Below are positions 15,739 to 23,962 of a stretch of DNA of 64,000 bases, piece by piece. Both the position numbers and the translations under genes were made by a program. This DNA is from Streptomyces sp. MMBL 11-1 (lineage in GTDB: Bacteria; Actinomycetota; Actinomycetes; Streptomycetales; Streptomycetaceae). Location: the NCBI RefSeq assembly GCF_028622875.1, contig NZ_CP117709.1, positions 2,728,001-2,792,000 of the forward strand. Direction: 5' to 3'. The notes below the pieces were generated by a model, which saw only the letters and a list, made by a program, of their open reading frames with translations, searched no databases and had not been told where the DNA came from. The first letter of the stretch is position 1, and every line of letters begins with the position of its first letter.

Positions 15739-16227
15739 TCAGGCGCTGCGCTGTCGCCGCCGGGCCGCCGAGATGGCCCGGTTCGTCTCCCGCGTGTCCT
15801 GCTTCTCGCGGAGCGTCTGCCGCTTGTCGTACTCCTTCTTGCCCTTCGCGAGCGCGATCTCGACCTTGACCCGGCCGTCCTTGAAATACAGCGCGAGGGG
15901 CACGATCGTGTGGCCCGTCTCCTGCGACTTCGACTCCAGCTTGTCGATCTCGGCCCGGTGCAGCAGCAGCTTGCGCTTCCGCTTGGCCGTGTGGTTGGTC
16001 CAGGTGCCCTGGACGTACTCGGGTACGTGGATGTTGTGGAGCCAGGCCTCGTGGCCGTCGATCTGGACGAAGCCGTCGACCAGGGAGGCCCGCCCCATGC
16101 GCAGGGACTTGACCTCCGTGCCCATGAGGACGAGACCGCACTCGTAGGTGTCGAGGATCGTGTAGTCGTGCCGCGCCTTCTTGTTCTGCGCGATCATCTT
16201 GCGCCCGGTGTCTTTTTCCTTCGCCAT
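15739..16227 (-). CDS. smpB: SsrA-binding protein SmpB
   Basis: A 162-aa small basic protein of normal SmpB length. It starts [22 protein letters not shown], where the conserved N-terminal NKKARHDY strand is followed by [36 protein letters not shown] and [16 protein letters not shown]. The flexible C-terminal tail ([16 protein letters not shown]) enters the empty mRNA channel of a stalled ribosome. It binds the tRNA-like domain of tmRNA, whose gene lies immediately downstream on the same strand. Upstream on the same strand is the S41 protease gene (stop at 16246), only 18 bp away, so smpB may be co-transcribed with it. Confidence 0.97.
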   Translation of the reverse strand: MAKEKDTGRKMIAQNKKARHDYTILDTYECGLVLMGTEVKSLRMGRASLVDGFVQIDGHEAWLHNIHVPEYVQGTWTNHTAKRKRKLLLHRAEIDKLESKSQETGHTIVPLALYFKDGRVKVEIALAKGKKEYDKRQTLREKQDTRETNRAISAARRRQRSA

Positions 16228-16245
16228 AGTGCGGTCATTTTCGCA

Positions 16246-17433
16246 CTACGACCCGCCCCCGAGGCCACTCAATACCGTCTCGGCCCGCTGCTGGGCCCGC
16301 GTCCCCACCACGAGGTCGGGCGTGATGCCCCTGCCGTCGACGTTCCGGCCGGCCGGCGTGCGGTAGTGGCCGACGGTCAGCTCGGCCACCGAACCGCCCG
16401 GAAGCTCGCTGGGCATCTGCACGGATCCCTTGCCGAAGGTGGGCGAGCCGACGGTGACCGCGCGGCCCCGGTCCTGGAGCGCACCGGTCAGCAGCTCGGC
16501 GGCGCTCATCGTGCCGCCGTCGACCAGCACGACGACCGGCCGCTCCGTGTCCCCGCCCGGGTCGGCGTACAGGGCCTGCTGCTCCCCGCGCACGTCGTAC
16601 GTGGCGACCAGCCCGCCGTCCAGGAAGGCGGAGGCGGCGACGACGGCCTCGGCGACGAGTCCGCCGGAGTTGGCGCGCAGGTCGAGCAGTATCCCGGCCC
16701 CCTCGGGAGCCTCGCGGACCGCCTCCCGGACCTCGGCCCCGGCGCCCTTGGTGAAGGCCGCGACCTTGACCAGGACCGCCGACGACGGCTCGGTCCCCAG
16801 CCGCCGCACGGTGACCGCGTCGGCGGTCAGCCGGGCCCGCTGAAGGGTCCTGGTCCAGCTCCGGCCCTCGCGGACCAGGCCGACCTCCACCCGGCTGCCC
16901 TCGGCCGCCCCCGTACCGTCGCCGCGCAGCAACGCGACGACCTCCGCGACGGGACGCTTGCCGACCGCGCGGCCGTCCAGGGTGCGCAGCAGGTCGCCGG
17001 CGCGGATGCCGGCCCGGTCGGCGGGGCCTCCGGCCCGCACGCGCGACACCGTGACCTCGCCGCGGTCGGTGCGCCGGGCGGAGAGCCCGACGCCGGTGTA
17101 GGAGCCGTCCAGCGCCTGCTCGAACTCCTCGTACTCCCGCTCGTCGTAGACCGCGCCCCAGCGGTCCCCGCTCCGGCTGACGACCTCCTCCGCGGCGTCC
17201 TTCACGGACTTCCCGTCCGCCTCGGCCTCGGCGGCGGCGTCCTCGATCTCGTCACGGTCGACCGGGGCGACGGTGGAGGAGACGGCACGGGTCTGCGGCC
17301 CGGCCCCGGGATCGAGGTCCTGGGGCAGTGAACCGGTCGCGGCGCCGGTGGCGAGAGCACACCCGAAGACCAATGTCAGGGCCGCCCCGCGGCAGAGACC
17401 GCGGGGCCGGAAGCGGTGCGAACAACCCGACAT
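16246..17433 (-). CDS. S41 family C-terminal processing peptidase
   Basis: A 395-aa secreted or membrane-tethered serine protease of the CtpA/Prc family. It has an N-terminal signal region (LCRGAALTLVFGCALATGAA), an N-terminal helical region to about residue 95, and a PDZ domain (~95-185: GVGLSARRTDRGEVTVSRVRAGGPADRAGIRAGD). The catalytic domain contains LDLRANSGG, the nucleophile in GGTMSAAELLTGAL (serine near 309) and TFGKGSVQ (the general-base lysine about 25 residues later). The Ser/Lys dyad is intact. It trims or degrades exported proteins. Start ATG 17433 gives the best signal peptide. It sits between ftsX and smpB, separated from ftsX by a strong hairpin, so it probably has its own promoter. 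Confidence 0.92.
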   Translation of the reverse strand: MSGCSHRFRPRGLCRGAALTLVFGCALATGAATGSLPQDLDPGAGPQTRAVSSTVAPVDRDEIEDAAAEAEADGKSVKDAAEEVVSRSGDRWGAVYDEREYEEFEQALDGSYTGVGLSARRTDRGEVTVSRVRAGGPADRAGIRAGDLLRTLDGRAVGKRPVAEVVALLRGDGTGAAEGSRVEVGLVREGRSWTRTLQRARLTADAVTVRRLGTEPSSAVLVKVAAFTKGAGAEVREAVREAPEGAGILLDLRANSGGLVAEAVVAASAFLDGGLVATYDVRGEQQALYADPGGDTERPVVVLVDGGTMSAAELLTGALQDRGRAVTVGSPTFGKGSVQMPSELPGGSVAELTVGHYRTPAGRNVDGRGITPDLVVGTRAQQRAETVLSGLGGGS

Positions 17434-17452
17434 GACGCCGAGTCTAGGACAA

Positions 17453-17496
17453 GCCCCTTGGGGCGCACGGGTGATCGCCCGTGCGCCCCAAGGGGC
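17453..17496 (-). terminator. Terminator downstream of ftsX
   Basis: Perfect 19-bp inverted repeat (17453-17471 with 17478-17496) and a 6-nt loop, starting 5 bp after the ftsX stop. It occupies most of the 68-bp gap between ftsX and the S41 protease gene. Confidence 0.8.
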
Positions 17497-17501
17497 ACAT
17501 G

Positions 17502-18419
17502 TCACACCTTCAGGTACTTGCGCAGCGCGAACAGAGCGGCGACGGCGGGCATCAGCAGGCCGATCGCGAGCACCAGCGGAAGCTTGGTGAGGACCGCGTC
17601 CCAGCCGATGAAGTTGATCAGGTTCAGCTTCTCCTGGAGCGCGAGGCCGCCGTCGATCAGGAAGTAGCGTCCGCCGAGCAGCATGGCGCAGGCCAGCACG
17701 CCGCCGATCAGGCCGGCGACGGCCGCCTCCATGATGAAGGGGGCCTGGATGTAGAAGCCGGAGGCCCCCACGAGGCGCATGATGCCTGTTTCACGTCTCC
17801 GGCTGAACGCGGAGACGCGCACGGTGTTGACGATCAGGATCAGCGCGATGACCAGCATCAGGATCATCACGTAGACCGCGACGGCGTTCATGCCGTTCAT
17901 CAGCTCGAAGAGCTGGTCCAGGATGGAGCGCTGGTCCTGGACGGACTGCACCCCGTCCCGCCCGGCGAAGGCCGTCGCGACGACCTTGTACTTCTGCGGG
18001 TCGTCCAGCTTGACCCGGAAGGACTCCTGCATCTGGTCGGGCGTGATGTTGCCCGCCATCGGGGAGTCGCCGAACTGCTCCTGGTAGTGCTTGTACGCCT
18101 CGTCGACGGTCTCGAAGTGGACCGTCTCCACGGCGTCCATCTTCTCCAGATCGACCTTGATCTGTTCCTTCTGCTCCTTGGTGACAGCCCCCTTGGCACA
18201 CTTGGGCATGTCCTTGGCGTCGTTCTTGTTGCAGAGGAAGATCGAGACGTTGACCTTGTCGTACCAGTAGTCCTTCATCGTGCTGACCTGCTCGCGCATC
18301 AGCAGCGCACCGCCGAACAGGGCGAGCGAGAGGGCGACGGAGACCACGACCGCGAAGGTCATCGTGAGGTTGCGGCGGAGACCGACGCCGATCTCCGACA
18401 GGACGAACTGGGCGCGCAT
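17502..18419 (-). CDS. ftsX: Cell division protein FtsX
   Basis: A 305-aa permease-like protein. The cytoplasmic N-terminus (MRAQFVLSEIGVGLRRN) leads into TM1 (~20-42). An extracellular domain (~45-175, with NDAKDMPKCAKGAVTKEQKE and the FtsX ECD pattern MQESFRVKLDDPQKY) follows, then three C-terminal TM segments (~180-300) with the FtsX/MacB motif RRRETGIMRLVGASGFYIQAPF. With FtsE it forms an ABC-type complex that transmits ATP hydrolysis to extracellular peptidoglycan hydrolases. Two cysteines in the extracellular domain (CNKNDAKDMPKC) could form a disulfide. The gene lies 55 bp after ftsE on the same strand, as an operon. Confidence 0.96.
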   Translation of the reverse strand: MRAQFVLSEIGVGLRRNLTMTFAVVVSVALSLALFGGALLMREQVSTMKDYWYDKVNVSIFLCNKNDAKDMPKCAKGAVTKEQKEQIKVDLEKMDAVETVHFETVDEAYKHYQEQFGDSPMAGNITPDQMQESFRVKLDDPQKYKVVATAFAGRDGVQSVQDQRSILDQLFELMNGMNAVAVYVMILMLVIALILIVNTVRVSAFSRRRETGIMRLVGASGFYIQAPFIMEAAVAGLIGGVLACAMLLGGRYFLIDGGLALQEKLNLINFIGWDAVLTKLPLVLAIGLLMPAVAALFALRKYLKV

Positions 18420-18474
18420 GGCGTCCTTTCAGTGACTCGATGCTCGAAATGCGCGAAAGGCCGGAGCCCTTCGG

Positions 18475-19164
18475 TCAGTGCTGGTAGCCGTAGACGCCGC
18501 GTGCCTGGTCGCGTACGAGACGGCCCTGCTCGAGCTCGATGACGCGCTTGCGCATCTGGTCGACGATGTTCTGGTCGTGGGTCGCCATGATCACGGTGGT
18601 GCCGGTCCGGTTGATCCGGTCCAGCAGCTTCATGATGCCCACGGAGGTCTGCGGGTCGAGGTTGCCGGTCGGCTCGTCCGCGATCAGCAGCATGGGGCGG
18701 TTCACGAAGGCGCGGGCGATGGCCACGCGCTGCTGCTCACCACCGGAGAGCTCGCCCGGCATCCGCTCCTCCTTGCCGCCGAGGCCGACGAGGTCGAGGA
18801 CCTGGGGCACGGCCTTGCGGATCTCGCCGCGGGGCTTGCCGATGACCTCCTGCGCGAAGGCCACGTTCTCCGCGACCGTCTTGTTCGGCAGCAGGCGGAA
18901 GTCCTGGAACACCGTCCCCAGCTGGCGGCGCATCTGCGGCACCTTCCAGTTGGACAGGCGCGCGAGATCCTTGCCGAGCACATGGACCATGCCCGTGCTG
19001 GCGCGCTCCTCGCGCAGGATCAGTCGCATGAAGGTCGACTTGCCGGAGCCGGAGGACCCCACCAGGAAGACGAACTCACCCTTCTCGATGTCCAGCGAGA
19101 CATCGCGCAGAGCCGGTCGGGTCTGCTTCGGGTAGGTCTTGGAGACGTTGTCGAATCGGATCAC
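18475..19164 (-). CDS. ftsE: Cell division ATP-binding protein FtsE
   Basis: A 229-aa ABC ATPase. It starts [19 protein letters not shown], Walker [10 protein letters not shown] is near residue 37, the Q-loop [12 protein letters not shown] near 85, the signature [14 protein letters not shown] near 138, and Walker [13 protein letters not shown] near 160. The FtsE-typical [15 protein letters not shown] and [10 protein letters not shown] segments are present. It partners FtsX to control septal peptidoglycan hydrolysis. GTG 19164 is the start; a TATGGT hexamer about 35 nt upstream may be the -10 box of the ftsEX operon. The 260-bp region up to the zinc-ribbon gene at 19425 is a divergent promoter region. 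Confidence 0.97.
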   Translation of the reverse strand: MIRFDNVSKTYPKQTRPALRDVSLDIEKGEFVFLVGSSGSGKSTFMRLILREERASTGMVHVLGKDLARLSNWKVPQMRRQLGTVFQDFRLLPNKTVAENVAFAQEVIGKPRGEIRKAVPQVLDLVGLGGKEERMPGELSGGEQQRVAIARAFVNRPMLLIADEPTGNLDPQTSVGIMKLLDRINRTGTTVIMATHDQNIVDQMRKRVIELEQGRLVRDQARGVYGYQH

Positions 19165-19424
19165 GAATGCACCACGGTCGGCCGGGAGTAGGTGAGCGTG
19201 ACCATACGCGAACCGGGCTCACGCGTGCAGGCGGCGTCCGGGAATGGGCGTTTTATGATGGATCGGACCCTGGAACGAAACGGGTCGTGCCGGACCTTGT
19301 CCGGCGGGCCGCGCCGAAATCGCCGCGAGCTGGCACAGTGGTGGGGGGAACGGTTGCGTTTCCGTGAGCGTTGTGCGGAGAGAAGGCAGGGAAGCGGCTC
19401 CGCCGCGCGGGAGGAGGAATGCGC

Positions 19425-19625
19425 ATGACCTATGACCGACTGGTGTGCGCGAACTGCGCGTCCCCCGTCAGCGAGGGCCGCTGCCGCGTCTGCCGTGCCG
19501 TGCGGCAGCAGATGCTGGAGGAGCAGGGCCAGGGCCCGCTGGCCGGGATGAGCCCGGCGATGCTGATCGTCCTGATGGTGGTGCTGCTGACCGCGCTCGC
19601 GCTGCTGGCGCACCAAGCGGCCTGA
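19425..19625 (+). CDS. Small zinc-ribbon membrane protein, function unknown
   Basis: A 66-aa protein, MTYDRLVCANCASPVSEGRC..., with a CxxC-N9-CxxC arrangement (CANC and CRVC) that should bind one zinc, a short charged helix (RQQMLEEQGQ), and a single C-terminal hydrophobic segment (PAMLIVLMVVLLTALALLA). Topology predicts a tail-anchored protein with the zinc ribbon in the cytoplasm. Start: GGAGG lies 7 nt before ATG 19425; an ATG two codons earlier is too close to it. It is divergent from ftsE. No function is known to me. The position next to ftsEX suggests a link to division or envelope control, but that is only context. Confidence 0.75.
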   Translation: MTYDRLVCANCASPVSEGRCRVCRAVRQQMLEEQGQGPLAGMSPAMLIVLMVVLLTALALLAHQAA

Positions 19626-19714
19626 TCCGGCCGCCCGGCCCTCCGCGGCCGCCCCCCATCGCCCCGTCGGGGCCGAGACCTCTGCGTACGGCCGCCTGAG
19701 CGGCTCGGGCGCAC

Positions 19715-19756
19715 AGAAGGGCCCGGGAGGCGTTCCACGCCCTCCCGGGCCCTTCT
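19715..19756. terminator. Bidirectional terminator between convergent genes
   Basis: 16-bp perfect stem AGAAGGGCCCGGGAGG ... CCTCCCGGGCCCTTCT with a 10-nt loop, followed by TCTTCAT. It lies between the zinc-ribbon gene (plus) and the LAETG protein gene (minus). Confidence 0.75.
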
Positions 19757-19825
19757 TCATGCTGTGCCGTGCCGTGTACGGGCCTGGCGTGCGCCCGCTA
19801 CGCGTCGGCGCGGTCCGCCGAGGAG

Positions 19826-20851
19826 CTAGGCGACCGCGCGACCGCCGCCGACGAGGCGCGGCAGGATGCGGAAGCCGATGCCGCCCGCGATCATCGTCGC
19901 GGCGCCGATGACCAGGAAGGTCGTCTCGGCCGCGCCGGTCTCGGCGAGCTCTTCCTTGCCCTTGCTCTGCTCGACCGGCTTGTTGCCGACGCTGTCGGTG
20001 TCCGTGTTGTCGGTGCACTCGGCGCCGTCGAGGTCGACGGTGCAGGTGCCGGCGTCGCCGCCGCCGGTGGTGGCGCCACCGGTCGAGCCGGCCGAGGCCG
20101 AACCGGTGGTGCCGGTGCCGCCCTGGTCGCCGCCGCCATTGTTGCCGGTGCCGCCGTTGTTGCCGGTGCCACCGTTGTTGGCAGTACCGCCCTGGTCGCC
20201 GCCACCCTGGTCGCCGCCACCCTGGTCGCCACCGCCCTGGTCGCCACCGCCCTGGTCGCCGCCACCCTGGTCGCCGCCACCCTGGTCGCCGCCACCCTGG
20301 TCGCCACCGCCCTGGTCGCCACCGCCCTGGTCGCCGCCACCCTGGTCGCCACCGCCCTGGTCGCCACCGCCCTGGTCGCCACCGCCCTGGTCGCCACCGC
20401 CCTGGTCGCCACCGCCCTGGTCGCCACCGCCCTGGTCGCCACCGCCCTGGTCGCCACCGCCCTGGTCGCCACCGCCCTGGTCGCCACCGCCCTGGTCGCC
20501 GCCACCCTGGTCGCCACCGCCCTGGTCGCCGCCACCCTGGTCGCCGCCACCCTGGTCGCCGCCACCCTGGTCGCCACCGCCCTGGTCGCCGCCACCCTGG
20601 TCGCCACCGCCCTGGTCGCCACCGCCCTGGTCGCCACCGCCCTGGTCGCCACCACCACCGACGTCGGCGCCACCGGCCGGGTTCTCCTCGCCCCCGCCCA
20701 GCAGGCCCGTCTGCACCTCGACCTCGGCGACGCCGGCGTCGACGCCGCCACCGATCGCCTGCGCCGCACCGGCCGCGGTCAGCGAGGCACCCGCGGCGAT
20801 GACCGCACCAGCGGCGATCCGCGCGACGCGAATACGCGTCTTCTTCGTCAT
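19826..20851 (-). CDS. LAETG-anchored cell-wall protein with 31 GGGDQ repeats
   Basis: A 341-aa exported protein. The signal peptide runs MTKKTRIRVARIAAGAVIAA to about residue 32 (AQA). A short acidic stretch (DAGVAEVEVQTGLLGGG) is followed by 31 copies of the pentapeptide GGGDQ (~65-220), then TANNGGTGNNGG repeats and a Ser/Gly/Thr region. A short segment with two cysteines, CTVDLDGAEC, may form a disulfide. The C-terminus has LAETG at 302-306, a hydrophobic segment and a basic tail, the sorting signal for class E sortases (LAxTG) of Streptomyces. The repeat block would be a flexible, hydrophilic, acidic spacer in the wall. A GGGGGT ribosome-binding site precedes ATG 20851, and a promoter is seen at 21009-21037. 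I know no named family for it. Confidence 0.85.
   Translation of the reverse strand: MTKKTRIRVARIAAGAVIAAGASLTAAGAAQAIGGGVDAGVAEVEVQTGLLGGGEENPAGGADVGGGGDQGGGDQGGGDQGGGDQGGGDQGGGDQGGGDQGGGDQGGGDQGGGDQGGGDQGGGDQGGGDQGGGDQGGGDQGGGDQGGGDQGGGDQGGGDQGGGDQGGGDQGGGDQGGGDQGGGDQGGGDQGGGDQGGGDQGGGDQGGGDQGGGDQGGGDQGGTANNGGTGNNGGTGNNGGGDQGGTGTTGSASAGSTGGATTGGGDAGTCTVDLDGAECTDNTDTDSVGNKPVEQSKGKEELAETGAAETTFLVIGAATMIAGGIGFRILPRLVGGGRAVA
20190..20654 (-). repeat. 31-copy 15-bp tandem repeat
   Basis: 465 bp of uninterrupted 15-bp units CCCTGGTCGCCNCCN on the plus strand, with two main unit variants that differ only at synonymous glycine third positions. The even spread of the two variants in runs suggests expansion by slippage or unequal exchange. 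Five of six frames stay open through it, giving spurious overlapping frames. Confidence 0.95.
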
Positions 20852-21008
20852 GTGTTGCTACCCCCAGTAGCCGATCTCGTCATTGGAGCAGCCATATGCG
20901 GGCCGTGGCCCTGCGGGGAATCGCTCTCGGCGAGTCCACGTCGTGTCGTGGTCACCTCGCCAGCCCCCCGGTTCACACCCGTCCCAGACATACGCATGCT
21001 GCTCTAGC

Positions 21009-21037
21009 ACCCTGGCCAGAGTTAAGGATTACGTCAA
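21009..21037 (-). promoter_or_regulatory. Promoter of the LAETG protein gene
   Basis: On the minus strand TTGACG, a 17-nt spacer and CAGGGT, close to the Streptomyces vegetative consensus TTGACN-17-TAGRRT. The predicted leader is about 150 nt. The rest of the 330-bp region 20852-21181 shows only this and the prfB terminator. Confidence 0.6.
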
Positions 21038-21135
21038 GGCCGTTCCGTGCACTACACACCGGTATGGGGGTTCTTGACGGCTATTCGGAAGCCGGACTGT
21101 GACGCATCGGGCACCGGCCCTCCAGAACGGAGAAC

Positions 21136-21161
21136 GGCCCGGACAGTCGCCTGTCCGGGCC
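21136..21161 (-). terminator. Terminator hairpin after prfB
   Basis: Perfect 11-bp stem GGCCCGGACAG-TCGC-CTGTCCGGGCC, 20 bp beyond the prfB stop. Confidence 0.75.
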
Positions 21162-21181
21162 CAACTTCCGTACCGCCGAGG

Positions 21182-22288
21182 CTACTTCTCGCGCTGCTTG
21201 CGCCAGCGGATGCCCGCTTCGACGAAGCCGTCGATCTCGCCGTTGAAGACCGCTTCGGGGTTACCCATCTCGAACTCCGTACGCAGGTCCTTGACCATCT
21301 GGTACGGGTGCAGGACGTACGAACGCATCTGGTTGCCCCAGGAGTTGCCGCCGTCGCCCTTGAGCGCGTTCATCTTCGCCTGCTCCTCCTGGCGGCGGCG
21401 CTCAAGGAGCTTCGCCTGGAGGACGTTCATCGCGGACGCCTTGTTCTGGATCTGCGAACGCTCGTTCTGGCAGGAGACGACGATGCCGGTGGGCAGGTGG
21501 GTCAGCCGCACCGCGGAGTCCGTGGTGTTGACGCCCTGTCCGCCGGGGCCCGAGGAGCGGTACACATCCACGCGCAGCTCGGACTCGTCGATCTCGATGT
21601 GGTCGGTCTGCTCGACGACCGGGAGCACCTCGACACCCGCGAAGGACGTCTGGCGGCGGCCCTGGTTGTCGAAGGGCGAGATGCGGACCAGGCGGTGGGT
21701 TCCCTGCTCGACGGAGAGCGTGCCGTAGGCGTACGGGACCTGGACGGCGAAGGTGGTCGACTTGATGCCGGCCTCTTCCGCGTACGCGGTCTCGTAGACC
21801 TCGGTCTTGTAGCTGTGCCGCTCGGCCCAGCGGATGTACATGCGCTGGAGCTTCTCCGCGAAGTCGGCGGCGTCGACGCCGCCGGCCTCGGCCCGGATGG
21901 TCACCAGGGCCTCGCGCGCGTCGTACTCGCCGGAGAGGAGCGTGCGGACCTCCATCTCGTCCAGCGCCTTCTTCACCGACTCCAGCTCGGCCTCGGCCTC
22001 CGCCTGGGCATCGGCGTCGCTCTCGTCCGCGGCGAGCTCGAAGAGGACTTCGAGATCGTCGATGCGGCCGCGCAGGGTCTCGGCCTTGCGGACCTCGGCC
22101 TGGAGGTGGGAAAGCTTGCTGGTGATCTTCTGGGCCGCCTCCGGGTCGTCCCACAGGGACGGCGCCGCAGCCTGCTCCTCGAGCGCGGCGATGTCCGCCC
22201 TCAGCGCATCCAGGTCCAGGACGGCCTCGATCGACCCCATGGTCGAGGAGAGGGACTTCAGCTCTTCGGAAATATCGACGACTGCCAC
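21182..22288 (-). CDS. prfB: Peptide chain release factor 2
   Basis: A 368-aa class-I release factor that terminates translation at UAA and UGA. The codon-reading tripeptide SPF ([11 protein letters not shown]) is near residue 205, and the catalytic GGQ in [20 protein letters not shown] near 246. The N-terminal coiled-coil domain ([21 protein letters not shown]) and the RF2 C-terminus ([21 protein letters not shown]) are complete. The frame is continuous from the ATG, so there is no programmed +1 frameshift as in E. coli prfB. It is transcribed alone toward a hairpin at 21136-21161; upstream are the kinase genes on the same strand. Confidence 0.97.
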   Translation of the reverse strand: MAVVDISEELKSLSSTMGSIEAVLDLDALRADIAALEEQAAAPSLWDDPEAAQKITSKLSHLQAEVRKAETLRGRIDDLEVLFELAADESDADAQAEAEAELESVKKALDEMEVRTLLSGEYDAREALVTIRAEAGGVDAADFAEKLQRMYIRWAERHSYKTEVYETAYAEEAGIKSTTFAVQVPYAYGTLSVEQGTHRLVRISPFDNQGRRQTSFAGVEVLPVVEQTDHIEIDESELRVDVYRSSGPGGQGVNTTDSAVRLTHLPTGIVVSCQNERSQIQNKASAMNVLQAKLLERRRQEEQAKMNALKGDGGNSWGNQMRSYVLHPYQMVKDLRTEFEMGNPEAVFNGEIDGFVEAGIRWRKQREK

Positions 22289-22372
22289 GGGTCCAGCGTA
22301 ACGGCTGGGCGGATGAAGCTTGCCCTCACCCGGAAACCGGATGCCGGCCCGGCTCCGGGCGAGGGTTCTCGA

Positions 22373-22426
22373 CGGCTCTGCGGAAGGGGCTCCGGCGGCT
22401 CTGCGGCAGGGGCTCCGGCGGCTCTG
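22373..22426 (-). repeat. 23-bp tandem repeat abutting the pkaB stop codon
   Basis: Two full copies and part of a third of a 23-bp unit beginning CGGCTCTGCGG (starts at 22373, 22396 and 22419). The last partial copy runs directly into the pkaB stop (22427-22429). It lies in the 138-bp gap between pkaB and prfB. Confidence 0.8.
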
Positions 22427-23674
22427 TCACGGGGACGCCGGGGCCGAGTTCTCGCTGTCCCGGGGGGTCGGGCCCTCGTCGGCGCCGCCGGTGGCCAGCC
22501 AGCCGCCGACCGCGACGGCCGCGCAGAGGGCGAGGGCGGCGACACCGAGGGTGATGCGGCGCTTGCGGACGGCCGCCGCCTTGTTGCGGGCGGAACCGGG
22601 CCGGGGCCTGCCCGGGGCGCGGGGGGCGCGGGCCGTTCCGAGAGGGCCGCCCGCCAGCTCGTCCGGGGCGGGGACGCGCATGCTCGTGTGGGTGTCCCGG
22701 TTCGAGTCGGGTGCGGAGCCGGGCACCAGGGGGACCGCCCCACGGCGGCGGGGCTCCTCGGCTGCCGGGGTGTACTGCTGTTCGTCGTAGCCTGCGGGCT
22801 GCTGGTCGTGCTCCTCCGGGCCCGGCTCGTCCACCTCCAGCGGGGGTATCCCCGCCAGCAGGGGCAGCAGATCGCGCAGCCGTACGGCCAGCTCCGAGGC
22901 GCGCAGCCGGGAGGCGGGGGCCTTGGCCAGGCACTGGACCAGGAGCTGCCAGAGCTCCTCGGGAATGCCGGGGAGCGGGACGACGGTCTCGGTGACGTGC
23001 CGGCGCAGGACCGCGCCGGGGTGACCGCCGCCGAAGGGCGTGAATCCGGCGAGCAGCTCGTAGAGCACGGTCGCCAGGGCGTAGATGTCGACGGCGGCGC
23101 GCGGCGGGAGGCCCTCGACGATCTCGGGCGCCAGATAGTCCGGCGTACCGATGATCTTCGTGGCCTTGGTGCGGCGCGGGGTGTCGATCAGTTTGGCGAC
23201 GCCGAAGTCGGTGAGCAGGGCCGGATGCGCGCCGGCGGGGCCGAGCGGGCCCTCCATGTCGAGCAGGATGTTCTCCGGCTTGACGTCCCGGTGGACCACG
23301 TGGGCCTTGTGCGCGGCGGCGAGTCCGTCGGCGACGTCCGCGATGATCGCGACGGCGGCCTCGGGGGCGAGGCGGCGTTCACGGTCCAGCCGGGTGCGCA
23401 GGTCGGTGCCGCGTACGAGGGTCATGACCAGGGCCAGGTCGGTGCCGTCCACGACGAGGTCCCGGACGGCGACCACGTGCGGGTGGTCGAGTCCGAGCAG
23501 GGCGGTGCGCTCCTGCACGAAGCGGCCCACGAGCTCCTGGTCGGACGCGAGGTCCTCACGGAGCAGCTTGATGGCGACCGGGCCCTCGGGCCCTTCGCCG
23601 AGCCATACCGTGCCGGCGCTGCCGCGCCCCAGGATCTGGTGGGCCGTGTACCGGCTGCCGATATTCCGTGCCAA
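22427..23674 (-). CDS. pkaB: Ser/Thr protein kinase PkaB type
   Basis: A 415-aa transmembrane kinase. Glycine loop LGRGSAGTVW is at residues ~14-23, VAIKLL carries the ATP lysine, catalytic loop HRDVKPEN is near 125, DFGVAK near 160, and IGTPDYLAPE forms the activation-loop end. The kinase domain ends near 265. A cytoplasmic linker with Pro/Glu-rich sequence follows, then one TM segment near 380-398 (ITLGVAALALCAAVAVGGWLA) and a very short exterior tail, so there is no sensor domain. The TTG at 23674 is preferred over upstream starts because GAGGGAG sits 7 nt upstream; a TTG at 23716 is also in frame. It follows pkaA on the same strand, separated by 273 bp with a minisatellite. Name given by gene order and length. 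Confidence 0.88.
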   Translation of the reverse strand: MARNIGSRYTAHQILGRGSAGTVWLGEGPEGPVAIKLLREDLASDQELVGRFVQERTALLGLDHPHVVAVRDLVVDGTDLALVMTLVRGTDLRTRLDRERRLAPEAAVAIIADVADGLAAAHKAHVVHRDVKPENILLDMEGPLGPAGAHPALLTDFGVAKLIDTPRRTKATKIIGTPDYLAPEIVEGLPPRAAVDIYALATVLYELLAGFTPFGGGHPGAVLRRHVTETVVPLPGIPEELWQLLVQCLAKAPASRLRASELAVRLRDLLPLLAGIPPLEVDEPGPEEHDQQPAGYDEQQYTPAAEEPRRRGAVPLVPGSAPDSNRDTHTSMRVPAPDELAGGPLGTARAPRAPGRPRPGSARNKAAAVRKRRITLGVAALALCAAVAVGGWLATGGADEGPTPRDSENSAPASP

Positions 23675-23833
23675 GACTGCTCCCTCAGCGGCTGGCGGTG
23701 GACCCCCGGCCGACAAAGTTACGCGGCGTTCGGGGTGTCACGTGCCCCGGATGGCACCGACCTTCACTTCTCCGGGCCGAATAGGCCCGGTGAAGTCGAC
23801 AAAGGGACAGAGTGGCGGGCCGGGCCGCCTCCG

Positions 23834-23962
23834 GCCGTCACGGCCCGACCGGCCACCGGTCCGTTACGGGCGGGCCTCGCCCGGCCGTTACGGGTCGAGC
23901 CCCGCCCGGTCGTTCACGGGGTCAGGTCCCGCCCGGCCGTGACGGGGTCAGGCCCCGCCCGG
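23834..23962 (-). repeat. 25-27 bp minisatellite spanning the pkaA stop codon
   Basis: Four imperfect copies of a unit containing CCCGCCCGG (23876, 23901, 23928, 23954) and CCGTNACGG palindromes. The pkaA stop (TGA, complement at 23948-23950) lies inside one copy, and the preceding copy (23922-23924) contains the same stop triplet. It reads as duplication of the pkaA 3' end into the 273-bp gap to pkaB. Confidence 0.75.

Noticed and set aside
20190..20654. CRISPR-like repeat array
   Set aside because: Units are contiguous 15-bp tandem repeats without unique spacers, lie within a coding sequence and have no cas genes nearby.
19769..21007. Long overlapping frames through the 15-bp repeat (ALVAT-type and PPWSP-type proteins)
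   Set aside because: They exist only because the repeat unit is a multiple of three. Only the minus-strand GGGDQ frame has a signal peptide, sorting signal, ribosome-binding site and promoter.
22180..22288. Programmed +1 frameshift in prfB
   Set aside because: The RF2 frame is continuous from ATG to the GGQ domain, with no early in-frame UGA.
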